Assembly (NCBI GenBank): GCA_949358305.1
Contig: OX442317.1
Location: 16,415,516 to 16,479,515, forward strand
Direction of reading: 5' to 3'
Source of the DNA: Strigamia acuminata
Lineage: Eukaryota > Arthropoda > Chilopoda > Geophilomorpha > Linotaeniidae
Length of the DNA stretch: 64,000 bases
Shown here: positions 11,600 to 23,424 of the stretch, one piece after another
Layout of the letters: each line of letters begins with the position of its first letter
Numbering within the stretch: position 1 is the stretch's first letter
Translations under genes and position numbers: made by a program
Notes under the pieces: model-generated
What the model was told of the DNA's origin: nothing
The model's input: only the letters and a program-made list of their open reading frames with translations
Databases searched by the model: none

Positions 11600-12145
11600 C
11601 ACGTTTTGGCGATGTTTTAGACCGTTGGGTGGTCGTTAGATCAAAATTTGGGCAAATTAGGATGGAGAAGAAGTGTTAAAGAACAGCGCACGATCCGCCA
11701 TTTTTGAAGCAGAACAAAAATCAAGGAATTTGCCGATTTTTCGCTCAATTTCGCTCGTTTTTGGACACGTTTTTTCCGGGGATTTTTGTTCTGGGTACTT
11801 ACGTGATGTGTTGCGAATCTAAATCTACGGAATTTTCGCCGTGTGCGCTTTGATCTCGAACGACGGCTGTTGAGATCCGCGATTGCCCGTCTTTGTCTTT
11901 GTCCAAATTCGCGCTCGCTGCAAAGTTTCGTGCATTTTGGATGGAAAGATCTGAAATAAACCAACGGAGATGCATAACAAATGGATACGCATGGATACGC
12001 ATGGATACTAACTGCTTGTCCGTGTTGGGATGGGAAAAAGATCGAGCGCGCGCTCTGGTGGTGGTGGCTTTCTTAAGTAAACGGATTAAATTTTTTTTAG
12101 GTTTAGATGAATTTATGAAAATAAATAAATAAATAAATAAATAAA
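11600..12145 (-). repeat. Exon-bearing dispersed module B, copy 1
   Basis: About 550 bp is homologous to 30552-31165 in the same orientation, ending in each case with an AAAT microsatellite. On the minus strand both contain a frame ending DLDSQHIT followed by a strong GTAAGTACCCAG donor. Small indels alter the upstream frame between copies. It could be an exon of a duplicated gene or part of a retroposed element. In this copy module A lies just downstream on the same strand. Confidence 0.6.
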
Positions 12146-12149
12146 AATA

Positions 12150-13160
12150 CCGATTCGTTCAGTTACCGTATCGCAAGCGCTATTTGACGGCGCACATACC
12201 AAAATTCGTGATTTATTGTCCAAATGCCAGATCTACAAAATGAATGAATTAAAATATAATTGATTTCATTAATAAAAAAAATAAATAATTGACTTTTTCG
12301 GAACTTACCCGTTCTACACGAACCCCTAATCGATATAATTTATTGCACAAAAATTTGTCAGGCACTTGTTTTTTAATTATTATTTAGAACCTCAGGTGGC
12401 AGGACTAACTGGGTGTTCAATTATGGCGGCGCTCGCCGCTTTATTCTGGCGAGGAAGCCGATAACTCGAACAAATCTATGCCAATAAAATAAATGTGTTC
12501 CTGTTTACGAGGACCGAGTAAAATTATATTTAAAAATAATTACAGATCTAGTAAATATTGAACGAATATTTCACTCGGATTTAGTGCGAGCAATGTAAAA
12601 AGGCTCCGGTCGGTGTTTATTACCAGAACAAGCACGAAATTCTGTGCAGGAGATGTTTTTAAGAGACTCCTTATCCGCTGCCAAAGAAAGGGTCCGATGG
12701 AACGAACCGATCGATACGAATCGTTCAAGAACGTTTGCGATTGTTCGTTCTGCCACGATCATCAAGGGGCGGCGGCGGCGGTATGGACCAAGCCGATTTC
12801 GTTGCTTCATAGGCAACAAGTGCTCAAGACATATTTCAATAAATACTTTTAATGTACATTTCTTTTAAATTGTTTAAACAACATTTAAAATAGTTTGTTT
12901 GTTTTTGTTTAATTTGATTAAAATAACTTGTTTTTGCATCAAATTAAGTTCATTTATTTCTATATAATTTATTACATTTTTTAAAGACAAATTCATCACC
13001 TAGAAATGTTTTTATCAAGATAACCCACCTCGCCGTTCTTCAGCTACTTATAGTAACTCGTAGACTGGTTGGTATTGGATAAAACCGTGGTCGTTTGTGT
13101 ATTGTAACCTCGGATTGTGTACATTATCATCTATATGCCCAATTGATGTGTTACTAACAG
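12150..13160. other. AT-rich gap, no supported gene
   Basis: Contains a GC-richer island at 12405-12810 with a 14-codon frame (MAALAALFWRGSR) and a segment with CxxC-like spacing, but no joinable exons. An AATAAATAC word sits at 12838. Nothing firm can be called. Confidence 0.5.
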
Positions 13161-13164
13161 TAAA

Positions 13165-13375
13165 AAAAAATTTTTAAGTACAAATTGATTTTTTAAAAGC
13201 AAAAATTGATTTTATAAAAGCAAAAATTGATTTTTTAAAAGCAAAAGTTGATTTTTTAAAAGCAAAAATTGATTTTTAAAAGCAGAAATTGATTTTTAAA
13301 AGCAGAAATTGATTTTTAAAAGTAGAAATTGTATTTTAAGAGGAAAAAATAGTATTTTTGAAGTTAAAAAAAATA
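13165..13375. repeat. 21-22 bp tandem repeat
   Basis: About nine degenerate copies of a TTAAAAGCAAAAATTGATTT unit, abutting the 3' end of the FLAD1-like exon. Confidence 0.85.
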
Positions 13376-13381
13376 TCATTT

Positions 13382-13634
13382 TCATTTTGCCCTTTTCATC
13401 TGTTTCAACGCATCTTTAACCAATCCAGTCAGAATCGTCAGATCGAAGTCGTAACACATAGTTGACTGTTGGACGAATTGCTCGACTTGTGGAAACGGCA
13501 ATTTATCGCGAATGTAAAGGATCCTCAGCTTCCGATCTTGCAACAAGCGATTTCGCTGAGCTACCACATAAACCAGGTGCAAGAGAACGGTGCAGTCTTT
13601 CCCGCCGTTAAAACTAATGCACACTTCAGGTAAC
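13382..13634 (-). pseudogene. FLAD1: FAD synthase (FLAD1) PP-loop exon, truncated
   Basis: After a TTTGTTTTATAG acceptor the minus strand reads VCISFNGGKDCTVLLHL and then RKLRILYIRDKLPFPQVEQF, the nucleotide-binding PP-loop and following beta strand of eukaryotic FAD synthase, which adenylylates FMN to FAD. The frame then runs to DALKQMKRAK and stops; no donor is visible, and downstream lies only a tandem repeat. The later family hallmark (a GTRRTDP-type loop) was not found nearby. I infer a gene fragment or truncated duplicate. The identification itself rests on strong motif match. Confidence 0.7.
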
Positions 13635-14287
13635 CTATAAAACAAATGCAAAATATTACCAATAATTACAATTAATAATTTAATAAAAACCTAGTACATT
13701 TTCCCCCATCGAATTTCTAAAAACTTAATTCTTATGTCAAAAATATGGATGCGAAAAAAAGAGAGAGAAAAAATAATAATAATAACAACATTCCAAAGAC
13801 CATACGGAAAACATTTTGAAAACATTTTGAAAATGCATTCACATTTGACAAATAATAATATTGGGAATGCATTCAACTTTAACAATAAGGTGATCCTTCC
13901 TAAACAATAACCACTAGGCTCTATACTTAACTTTAAACTTTTAACAATGATGCAATAAAAACAACAATTCAACACACCATGCTAACTATTACAACGCGGA
14001 TTAGAAACTACATTAAACATTATTTTAAACAATTTAATTTTTTTAATTAATTAAATACCGCGCGGATTCGGCACTGAGCGGACCAGGGAGCATTCAAAAA
14101 GAACCACGCGGATGCGAGAGCCGCGTTTTGGGGAGCGTGGAAGGGGGATCGAGCTGATAAGGGAGACAACAAACAAAACTTAAAATCGTCAAATAATGAT
14201 ATCAAAATAAATATTCCTGAGACGGCTAAACCAAATGGAAAATTTTATTTAAAATCCAATACACACTCAATTATGACAATTACATAC

Positions 14288-15543
14288 CGTGAAATCAAAA
14301 TCATGATCACAGGACTCAAATTATAAAACTGCATATCGTTAGCCAAATACCAACTTTGTTGTAAACACTGAAAAATTAAATTAAAAAATTTGTCATCAAT
14401 AATTCTAAAATTAAAAAAATAAATCCATTACCATGTATTTAGATGGTCTATATATAATGATATAATGGGCAATCGATGTTTTTTCCTATAAAATCCATCA
14501 GTTCAATCACCGTACCAGAGGTATAGGGAAATACTAGTTTCACACCTGCAAGTAATGCACCGGAGACAGACAAATGATTGAGCTAAAATAATCCAGAATA
14601 TCGTTCAATCCAAGCAGCGCAACTTTGATTTCTGCTTATTGTAAGTGAATAATGAAAATGTAAAAATATTTTTCTGCCAAATAACTTCTCCGTCTTCTTG
14701 TTCTTGAATTTCCTTCGAGTCGTCGTTATACTCCAAACGTCCACTTTAAAAGTAAATAAACGATTAATTCATCACAACTATTTAATATTTTTAGAGTTAT
14801 CTTTCTACTTTGTAGCAATTATTATTTCTTGTCAAGAGTTTGCGTTTGATGCATGTCTTGCGTATATTATTTTATGGTACTTCAAACAAATATCGTAAGT
14901 GGTGGCAAGTAGAATAATAACTCCAAGTATGAGGCAAATAACGCTGTAATTATCAAATATATCCTATATCTAAATAATTAAAATGATTAAAAACGTGTTT
15001 ACAATGCCGAACAGATTTCATATCTTTCCAAAAGTCGGATTGCTCTGGTAAACATATAACATCCGATACATTTGCGAATTTTTTTATCAATTTAAAATCT
15101 GTAAAATTAAAAAAAAATTAAATTATGTAATTTTGAATACACATTAAATAAAATTACCCAATATGGCAGTTAAAAACTCATTAACTTCTAGAGCTGAGCA
15201 CGTCACGAATATTTACACAGCCGACCATTGTCCTTAAAACTGATAAACATTTCATAGAATATTTTTGTAAAAATATATACGAGTACGTGTTTTTACAAAT
15301 TTCATCAAACATTCAACAAATTTAAAAAAAAGAACGTCCAGTACCATTTGAATCCACGAAGTGTCCACATTTATCAAAGCCCAGCAATATTTTCCCCGAA
15401 ATGGCCGTTCAAACTGAGATGAATCAAGCGGGCCTTGAACAACTTCCTTGCACACAGAGTACGATCCGGGCCATCGATGTTTGGACCGACAACAAAGCAC
15501 AGCGATTGTATAATTTGGCATCACAATTTGAATATTCCTAACC
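14288..15543 (-). pseudogene. nrf-6-type membrane acyltransferase, decayed exons
   Basis: Several minus-strand exons resemble the 'nose resistant to fluoxetine' family (NRF domain plus acyltransferase-3 multi-pass domain). Exon 15543-15345 has PGSYSVCKEV and FRGKYCWALI. About 15240-15156 has CSALEVNEFLTAIL, but with a one-base frame break and a stop just before it. 15098-15003 gives ICLPEQSDFWKDM. 14943 downward has a TM segment ending ATTYDICLKYH and then a stop without a clear donor. 14631-14546 is an exon-like block I could not match. 14485-14434 gives IIIYRPSKYM. 14367-14288 has the very characteristic SWYLANDMQFY. The C-terminal half was not found. The frame break and missing parts argue for a pseudogene. 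Confidence 0.6.
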
Positions 15544-15786
15544 CTGAAAAAATAATTTTTTTACTTACACAAAGTATAACTAATAATTCGATCATTACCT
15601 TCATTACAATCTGTTTGCAACGCAAACAAATCACCACATTGTCAGGAAATACTTATGTTATGTACTAATTCAATCACAAATCATTACATTATATTATTTT
15701 CAGTTATCAAATTGAGAATATTCAATATTCCAATTATCGTTCTACCTGTGCACATTTGCCTTTCTCATAGACAGATTATGACGCCG

Positions 15787-15863
15787 TACAAATTTTGCAT
15801 CGTCATTTAAGCTTTGGCAACGTGGTACAAATTTTGCATCGTCATTAAAGCTTTGGCAACGTG
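15787..15863. repeat. Direct duplication, ~39-bp unit
   Basis: The block TACAAATTTTGCATCGTCAT plus AAGCTTTGGCAACGTGG occurs twice in tandem with one base difference. Confidence 0.85.
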
Positions 15864-16657
15864 GAACATCGACGTCATGTCGTTCTCTGGATGACATTCT
15901 TTGAAAGAATTCTCCATCGACATCGATGTTGAATCGTTATCGAACTCGATACAACATTCTCCAATTATGGTAAACGTTCTGTACACGGTACACCTAAAGT
16001 CTTAAATCGAGCGTGTAGTTAATTAAATATCTCACAATAGAATTTAATTAGATTACACTGAATCGCCCAATAGTCCAGCCTCACCATTCCGAAAATAAAA
16101 GCGTTGTCGGCTTTCAACTTTTCTAGCCTTTCCAGCAGATTTTTCGTCACGTTAGCATCATAATTGCCGAGAAATAAGTCGTTTAGACCGTCTCGACCGA
16201 TGGCATGGATTAAATCAGATACTGAAGTAGCTTTTGAATCGTGATGAATCGTGATGTTGCATTATTCTCGTACATGAATAAACACTCCATTTATTCCCCT
16301 ATTCTTATTACCACGATCTCCCAGCTCGCGAGTGGCCTGTCACAATATTCTTTCTTCACATAGAAACGAATAGTGCTAAATATACACAGAAGATGACACT
16401 ACTGTATTGCGTATTGCAAGACCAGCAGACATTCTAGAGTAGTAATGGCGTCTATTTGTTTACAAAATGCTGCTCTGTGATTGGCTAACATTCTGGAAAA
16501 AAACTAAACAAAGCGAAAAAAATCACATTATACTAAAAAGAAACAAATATAAACAAAAATAAACATTTCGTATTTTTTGTAAGTTGGATAAAATTTTCTT
16601 TAGTTTATTTTTTTTATAATATCGGCCAATCACAGAACTGTTTGATGTAAACAAACC

Positions 16658-17556
16658 GAGGGGGCGACAATCAGAATCTGCTTGTCAGAGATTCGAATCT
16701 TTCATGATTTTTTTGGGATTCGGTTTGGGATTTGAAAGATTCGGATGGGATTCGACGGATTCGGGAGATTCGGATGGGATTCGGATGGGATTCGCTGGGA
16801 TTCAGAAAAATTCACATGATTTTTTTAAAAATAAATTTAGTGGGATTCGACGGATTCGGGAGATTCGGATGGGATTCGGATAGATTCGGGGGACTCGGAT
16901 GGGATTCGGGGGGATTCGGAGCGGTAGGATTCGGTGGGATTCGAATGGGATTCGCTGGGATTCAGAAAAATTCACACGATTTTTTTAAAAATAAATTTAG
17001 TGAAGTGGGAATGTTTTTTATTTTAATTTTAACTTTTATTGACTTGTGAACCTTTTTTTTGTTTTTTGTGACTTTTAGTGAAATGGGAGATATTTTTTCA
17101 TTTTATTTGAGACATTAAATGAAATGAACATTTTTTTTAGTTTTAGCACGCAATCCAACGCAATCACAATTGCGAACAATGATGAATTCCGGGATTAATT
17201 TGAAGTTCGCGCTAAATCATAAATGCGCATGCGCAGATACCGCGCAGCGAGGTGCGCAGGTATAATTTCCTCCGATGATTTTACTTCGGATTTTACGGAC
17301 AATTTCAAGGACAATTTCAATGTGGAACATTTATTTACAGTTGTCAGTTATTCCCTTAGTTATTCCAGTTTTTTGTAAAAAATATTAATACATTTTTAAT
17401 CATAAATTTTGTCTTTATTTTCCTCGATTTGAATACAATTTAAAGATTCGAGATTTGAAGATTCGGTGGGATTCGGAAAGATTCGGGCGGAATTCGAAAA
17501 GATTCGGGCAGGATTCGGAAGCCATTGTCAGAGATTCGGTCAAATGTCACCCCCTC
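16658..17556. mobile_element. ~900-bp TIR element with degenerate GATTCGG repeats
   Basis: The left end GAGGGGGCGACA is matched by TGTCACCCCCTC at the right end, with subterminal TTGTCAGAGATTCG words at both sides. The interior is a degenerate GGATTCGG(T/A)GGGATTCGG repeat and AT-rich filler, with no transposase. The same end motif GAGGGGGCGACAA recurs alone at 21706, suggesting a second, broken copy. Non-autonomous DNA transposon is the best reading. Confidence 0.55.
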
Positions 17557-17559
17557 GCT

Positions 17560-18600
17560 ATTTATTCACATTTATTGATAAAAAAAATAATAAAATAAAA
17601 AAGATTGTTTTTATGATAATTTGTGGTATTGAAATAATTATTACAGCAACAACAAAAAATAACCAAGGACAACGTACTCCTTCAAATTAGTAGTTGTATA
17701 TATATGTTTTTTCTCTTTTCTTTTATTATTTTACTTATATACTGTCACCTCGCAGGAGGAAAAGTAATCAAATGTTGTAGTAACGCCATGTAATGACAAA
17801 TTTAAAGTTGTGTAACTACTTTTCCCTTCCATCACCATTTTAATAACATTCAAAAATAAAACTACTAATTGAAAATGAATCAAAGCATCTTGTTTTGTTC
17901 CTCCAAGTCAACAAAATAGGCACAAATATCTCGGTTTGCTCTCAAAATCAACAGAATTGACAACATTATCGTTTGTCTTTAAAAAAATCAACAAAATCAA
18001 TAAACTCCTTTTTTTTTAAATCAATAAAATCAATAGAAAATTTTTAAAGTCATAGACAAAACGCCCCTAAATACTCTGTATTTTCCCCAAAAATAAAAGG
18101 AATACCCCCACCTTTCCACCCCCAAATTAAACTATTTCACCTTTTTTTTTACGAATTTTTCCCCCTTTTCAAAACCCCCTAAAACAAGCCTTTCGTGGTC
18201 ACGTACGCGCGACGTGCCGTTCCAGCACTGGGCTCGTTACATGGAGTGCGCAGAATCGATCGAAATTCTCTCTCGTGTCAGCAGATCATGACTTCCTTGG
18301 AGCAGCTTAGACAGAATGATTTATATGTCAAAGAATCGCAAGTGCAATCTAACCACCAATTTTGGCTGTATTATTTTATGACCAAGCAACTTCTTCAAAT
18401 TTTTCGATTGTAAAACAAACCAATTTCTTTTGATAAAAACGAACCGTTTGTTTGTACACAATTTTATTTTTCATTTTTATTTAAATAGATTCAAATAAAT
18501 ATTTTCATTACGGTATAAACTAATAAAGAAATGAATTAACTCGCACTCGCTTCCATATCAAACTTTTTTTAAGCATTTTTTTTTAAATTTTAAATTTAAA
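17560..18600. other. AT-rich gap, no supported gene
   Basis: Mostly A/T-rich sequence with poly-T and poly-A runs. A short CpG-richer piece at 18195-18350 is open on the plus strand for 72 codons but has no recognisable features. Confidence 0.5.
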
Positions 18601-18770
18601 AAAATCACGTCAATTTTCAAATTTCAGTCAATATTTATTTGGATCAAAACATTTCAATTATTACAACAACAAAATATCCAAATGCTTACTATTTTTTTTA
18701 AATTTTTTTTAAATAAAATTAATTTGTAAAAAATAAAATAAAAAATTCAAATTATTTTATTTTACACGTT
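18601..18770. repeat. Dispersed AT-rich repeat, copy 1 (copy 2 at 24917-25070)
   Basis: About 160 bp, including AATATTTATTTGGATCAAAA and ACAACAACAAAATATCCAAA, is nearly identical to 24917-25070 in direct orientation. Confidence 0.85.
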
Positions 18771-18780
18771 ACACGTTCAC

Positions 18781-18905
18781 GCCGGCCATCTTCGGACCTT
18801 GACTCGCACATCAGTGATGCCTTTCATCAGAGCTTTCTACAAACAAATCCCATTAAATCAAATTAAACACCAAACCAAAATGGCCAACTCACTTTGCCTG
18901 TCCTC
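18781..18905 (-). pseudogene. MRPS11: Duplicated uS11m exon and intron fragment
   Basis: The minus strand carries GCAAAGTGAGT, an intron, then an exon reading KALMKGITDVRVKVR, all homologous to 30105-29974. Here the exon continues as RWPA and a stop instead of GLVPGRM. Homology on the upstream side begins at GCAAAG, exactly where the GC-rich coding block at 18.9-21.6 kb joins, so a breakpoint or insertion lies there. Confidence 0.75.
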
Positions 18906-21600
18906 CGCTTCCGTCGCTCCTGACGTCGAACAGGGGGGTAGCTGAGGCACCTCCTCTGTTGTCGCCGTCTTGACTGGGGCCAAGGCGCGTCGCGCCGCCG
19001 CTTCCTCTCTCGATGCCGCAATGGATGCAGCGCTTCGGGACTTCTTCCCCTTCCCTTTCTGCTTGCGTGCATCGTGAGTCGACTCGATTGGGTCCCAGAC
19101 GTCGGGGCTAAATTGGTCGGGATAGGCCTTCTGCCTGTGCACCCGCTTCATCAGCACCTCCTCGTACGTAGGTGGGGGTGGCGGCGAGTGCGTCGCCAGT
19201 TCCGGTGGCATCACGATAGGTACGGGCTTGTGGGACGCCGGTACGAACATCCGCTGGAAACCATGATTGTTGGTCAGCCTAGGGAGTCCGGCTAGTGTCT
19301 CCACGTAGCCCCGGCAGATTGATGCGGCGAAATCCGCGTAGTCCGCCCCCACCGTCTGTTCCAGTGTCCAAGTCTGGACCACGAACGGGGACGGTAGGTG
19401 GAGGTACCACGCGTTCATAGCAGTACCGACTGACCACGCGACGATGCGGACCGTTTCATACCACCGTATCCTCCGTGCCGCGGCTGACACAACATGTGGA
19501 ACGTTGAGGATGATCCACATCCTCTGTCGGATCAGGGCGATAGCCCTGGTCATCCTGATGTCACTCCCGGCCGCGTCCACAAAGCGCAGGTGAAGTTCAC
19601 TCCACCGCTTCGCTTCGGCGACCCAGAGCGCTACCGTCTGAGCGTGCGCATGCTTGAGGCGTGGGATCGCCTTCAGGACAAGCGCCGTGCAGACCACTGG
19701 AGCACCAGGCGGTAAGTCGGCGATTTCGAGCAGGATCTCACCCTCCACGGGTTCCAAAAACTCCGCTCCTTCTTGCTGTCCAGAGGGGCGTGGTTCCTGG
19801 GAAGGTCCTTCGCCTCCTCCGGCAGCCTCTAAACCCGTGTCGTCCATCTCGGGGTCGCCGCACCGCAGAAGTTGTGCTTTGAGGGACACAAGCTCTAACA
19901 ATGACAATTGCGGCACATCGTCCTCCGTGACGGACAACTGCATTACTTCGTCTTCCAATGCCGGCGCTTGGGATTGCTCCATCGGCAGTTCGGCGCAAGC
20001 GCCGTCCTGCCTCTGGGGAACAATACACACCTCGCGAGGCGATGACTGCTTCGACCATCCCGCAAGCGACGCAAGTCTACTCCAGGTGCGGTGAGGTAAT
20101 CCGCCCGACCCGTCAAACTGCGCCACGGGGATTCCGTGTGCGAGTGAAGCGCAAGCAATTGCCTGCTCACTGCAACCGGTCTCCACCGAACGCATCTCGA
20201 CCACCTGTTCGCCTGACACTCCGGGAAGGTCCAGAGCGAGGGACACTGCTGGTTCAGCCTGTACCTCGTCCTCGACCACCTCTATCTGCTGCACGGGTTC
20301 CGGCGCACTGTCCGCCACGGGGAGGGCGACAACCATCGGAACGGCCACAACATCCGGTTCGCTGGTACCGGATCCACACGATCGCTGTGCGACCGGCAGT
20401 ACTGCAGCAGCTTTAGCCTCGGCCACCGCTTGTGCTTTGAGGGACAATCTCTCTAACAATGACAATTGCGGCACATCGTCCTCCGTGACGGACAACTGCA
20501 TTACTTCGTCTTCCAATGCCGGCGCTTGGGATTGCTCCATCGGCAGTTCGGCGCAAGCGCCGTCCTGCCTCTGGGAAACGATACACACCTCGCGAGGCGA
20601 TGACTGCTTCGACCATCCCGCAAGCGACGCAAGTCTACTCCAGGTGCGGTTAGGCAATCCGCCCGACCCGTCAAACTGCGCCACAGGGATTCCGAGTGCG
20701 AGTGAAGCGCAAGCAATTGCCTGGTTACTGCAACCGGCTTCCTCCGTGGGCATCTCGACCATCTGTTCGCACAGACACTCCGGGAAGGTCCAGAGCGAGG
20801 GACACTGCTGGTTCAGCCTGTACCTCGTATCTGACCACTTCCAACTGCCGTGTGGGTTCCGGTGTACCGTCCGCCACGGGGAGGGCGACAACCATCGGAA
20901 CGGCCACAACATCCGGTTCGCTGGTACCGGATCCACACGATCGCTGTGCGACCGGCAGTACTGCAGCAGCTTTAGCCTCGGCCACCGCTTGCCTCGCCGC
21001 CTCGGTGGACCGTGCCTTCCTCGCATTGTCCTTGATACGACGACGCAGCAGCTTCCCTGCGGACTTGATCTGAACCGCAGTTGCGCGCGGGTAGGACGCC
21101 CGCCACTCCGCCAACGAGGTCTCAAGCCGCTCGGTCATCTCTTCCGTCCACTTCGACGGCGCTGGTTCTTGCTTCTGGCGCTTCGGGTTCGGCTGGGCTG
21201 GGGCCTCTGCCGAAGCCGCCCGCCCCGCCTGAACCCTTGGTGCCGAAGGCGCAGAACCCGACGGACCAGGCTGCCCGTCCCGTGCTCTGACAGCTTCCAC
21301 TGTCAAACCACGTGGTAGGAGGGCATGCCCGCGTCGCAACAGCTCTTGCGTCCGTTTCTCCCACGAGTCGACGCTCATCCACGACACCATTGATCGAGCG
21401 CGGCTCCGGTCGCCGCCCGGTCTCTGCGAATGGCGCGCATACCACCTCTGCCTGGGAATGGAGAAGTGAACCAATCCGCGGCCGAGGCAGTTGCCGCACG
21501 GTGACTCCCAACCGCCCGCCGATAACGCACATCGTTCGCCTGAGCAAACAGGGCAGATATACCACTGTTCGCCCCCATCTCCGCCTCCGTTTCCCGAATT
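18896..21600 (-). pseudogene. GC-rich coding exon: CxxC motifs, Pro-rich, PPTY motif; one frameshift
   Basis: This strikingly GC-rich block starts on the minus strand after a T-rich tract and TATTTAG acceptor (exon from 21600). It reads WYICPVCSGERC, then CGNCLGRG, i.e. two CxxCxG-type pairs. A Pro/Ala-rich middle with a 558-bp (186-codon) in-frame tandem duplication follows (19875-20432 and 20433-20990). The C-terminal part has an Ala/Trp-rich helical region (AEAKRWSELHLRF) and PPPPPTYEEVL, which includes a PPxY late-domain-like motif. A one-base insertion near 20771, judged by comparing the two repeat copies, shifts the frame, so the copy is probably inactive. The frame runs out at 18858 inside uS11m intron sequence. 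Its layout resembles the third gene of the LTR element at 40.6-43.0 kb. Could be a retroelement accessory gene or a host gene derived from one. Confidence 0.55.
19875..20990. repeat. 558-bp tandem duplication inside the GC-rich gene
   Basis: The TGCTTTGAGGGACA word at 19875 recurs at 20433, and the following 550 bases align throughout with scattered substitutions and one single-base indel. Length 558 is divisible by three, so the duplication kept the frame originally. Confidence 0.9.
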
Positions 21601-23424
21601 CTAAATAATAAAATAAAAAAAAAAATTAATAAACAATATCAAGGAGAAGACGAAAAAATGGGTTGAAAATGTGGCGCGAAGGTCAAGAACTAGGATTCCG
21701 GCACGAGGGGGCGACAAACTCAAACATTAAATTTCTACTGCAAAAGTACTGAACTTCTTCAATAAATGTATTCAAATTTGCATTATTATGCAAGTAAACA
21801 AGAAAAACCACTGTATTTTTTTAATGCCCAAATTATTTTATTTTTTAAGAATAAAAATTTTCATTTTGTTGATTTTTTTTTAAGAAAGCGGTAAACTTAA
21901 GGTGACTAAGATAAGTTAGCAAATGAAAAGTGCATTGTTGCATGTCTGGCATGAAATTTGATTACACCATTGGATTCGTCATCCCTACTTTGCTATAGGC
22001 TAGTCTGCTTGGTTTTTTAAAAAAGCATACACTTATTCTGGAAATTGACTGGGCATCTTAAACGAAACACCCTGTACAAACTAATAATAATATATCAAAA
22101 AATATATTTTTATGCACTTGCTGAGCACAAAAATGTATGTTTAGGCAGTTTTCGTGCCATTTCCACATGAATTCATGCCATTTACACATGAATTTATGCC
22201 AGTTTTGCAGCGAAAATGTTGACGTGTGCTCACCGCAAAGTGGGCGCCAAACTGCAATTAACAATAGTAAATACCTTGTTCATGTCTGTCCAAAGGAAAG
22301 GGACGGCCAGCAACTACGACCTGTATTGTCTTGCACTGACTCGAAACAGGAGACTGAAAAACACCCTCGCGGAACGTTTATTCATTGAATTTTATCAAGT
22401 TCAAAGTAATCGAAATCAGATATCGATTTCTTTTAAGTTAATGCTAATTAAGGAAACTATTCATAATTTTGAGCTGAATGCAGATAAAAAACCACCAGCT
22501 GTTTTCAAGGACCAAGGTCCGCACGTGTCCCCTGATAAGCATGTATTACTGTATCACATATGTTGGGCAATACTTTCTTCCTTCCTGGTATTAAATGTTT
22601 TCAATTAAAAACACAATTTTTTCCTCAAAATTATAACGCTCAACTTGTAACGAAGCTGAAATAGTTTTTTAGATTATTCATCTGTAAAATTTTTTAATTT
22701 TTGTTCCATTAGGTGCATTCAAAGTTAAAATCCAAATTTGACTTATCATAATCTGAATTATCAATAATTCATATAAGTCATTTGGCTAAACTCCATACAA
22801 AGTGAACAATTATTTGGCTGATGTGGCTGAAATATCTTACCAGTCACAGGAAATGATGTAATTTACATCACTGAAAAGATAATTCAATTGCAATAAGTGG
22901 CCTATTGATAAGTCACTCCAATCATGACTTATCAATAAGTGGCTGATGGAAAAATTCCTCCAATCATGGCTGAGCACATGAATTATTTGGCCACTGGAAT
23001 AAGTCATTCAAGATGGATGCCCCCAGTCAGTCTATAATGAAAAGAGGAATCCAGCAAGAAACTGGTCAAGGACTCAAAAAATGAGCAGTGCTCATTACCT
23101 AGCTGAACAGCCATACTTAGGCAAATGCAAGGTTAGTAATTGCTGACATTTTTAAACACAAATTTATGTTTTCGAGCGCACGCCGATCGTACGATTGCCA
23201 GGACCGCACATTTCCGACACGTTCGCGGCGTCAACCGCTAATCGACGAGGAACGTCGCACGGACGTTCGCGGACAACGAGGAACGTCGCACGAACGTTCG
23301 CGAACAACGAGGAACGTGCAGCACAGAAAGCGCCCAGACGACGATTTGTACCATTTGGACTCGTGCGAGGCATTTTTGAACGTTTTGCATGTTTTTGGAC
23401 GTTTTTTGGACCCAAATTTCGAGA

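Noticed and set aside
12423-12466. Short frame MAALAALFWRGSR resembling a mitochondrial leader
   Set aside because: Stops after 13 codons with no donor in phase; no downstream partner.
19074-21608. Many plus-strand frames opposite the GC-rich gene
   Set aside because: Shadow frames produced by high GC; only the minus-strand frame has Cys motifs, PPxY, a splice acceptor and an in-frame duplication.
21694-21707. GGATTCCGGCACGA, similar to a cDNA-library adaptor
   Set aside because: Not an exact adaptor match, and the following GAGGGGGCGACA is also found at 16658 as a TIR end, so it is more likely genomic.
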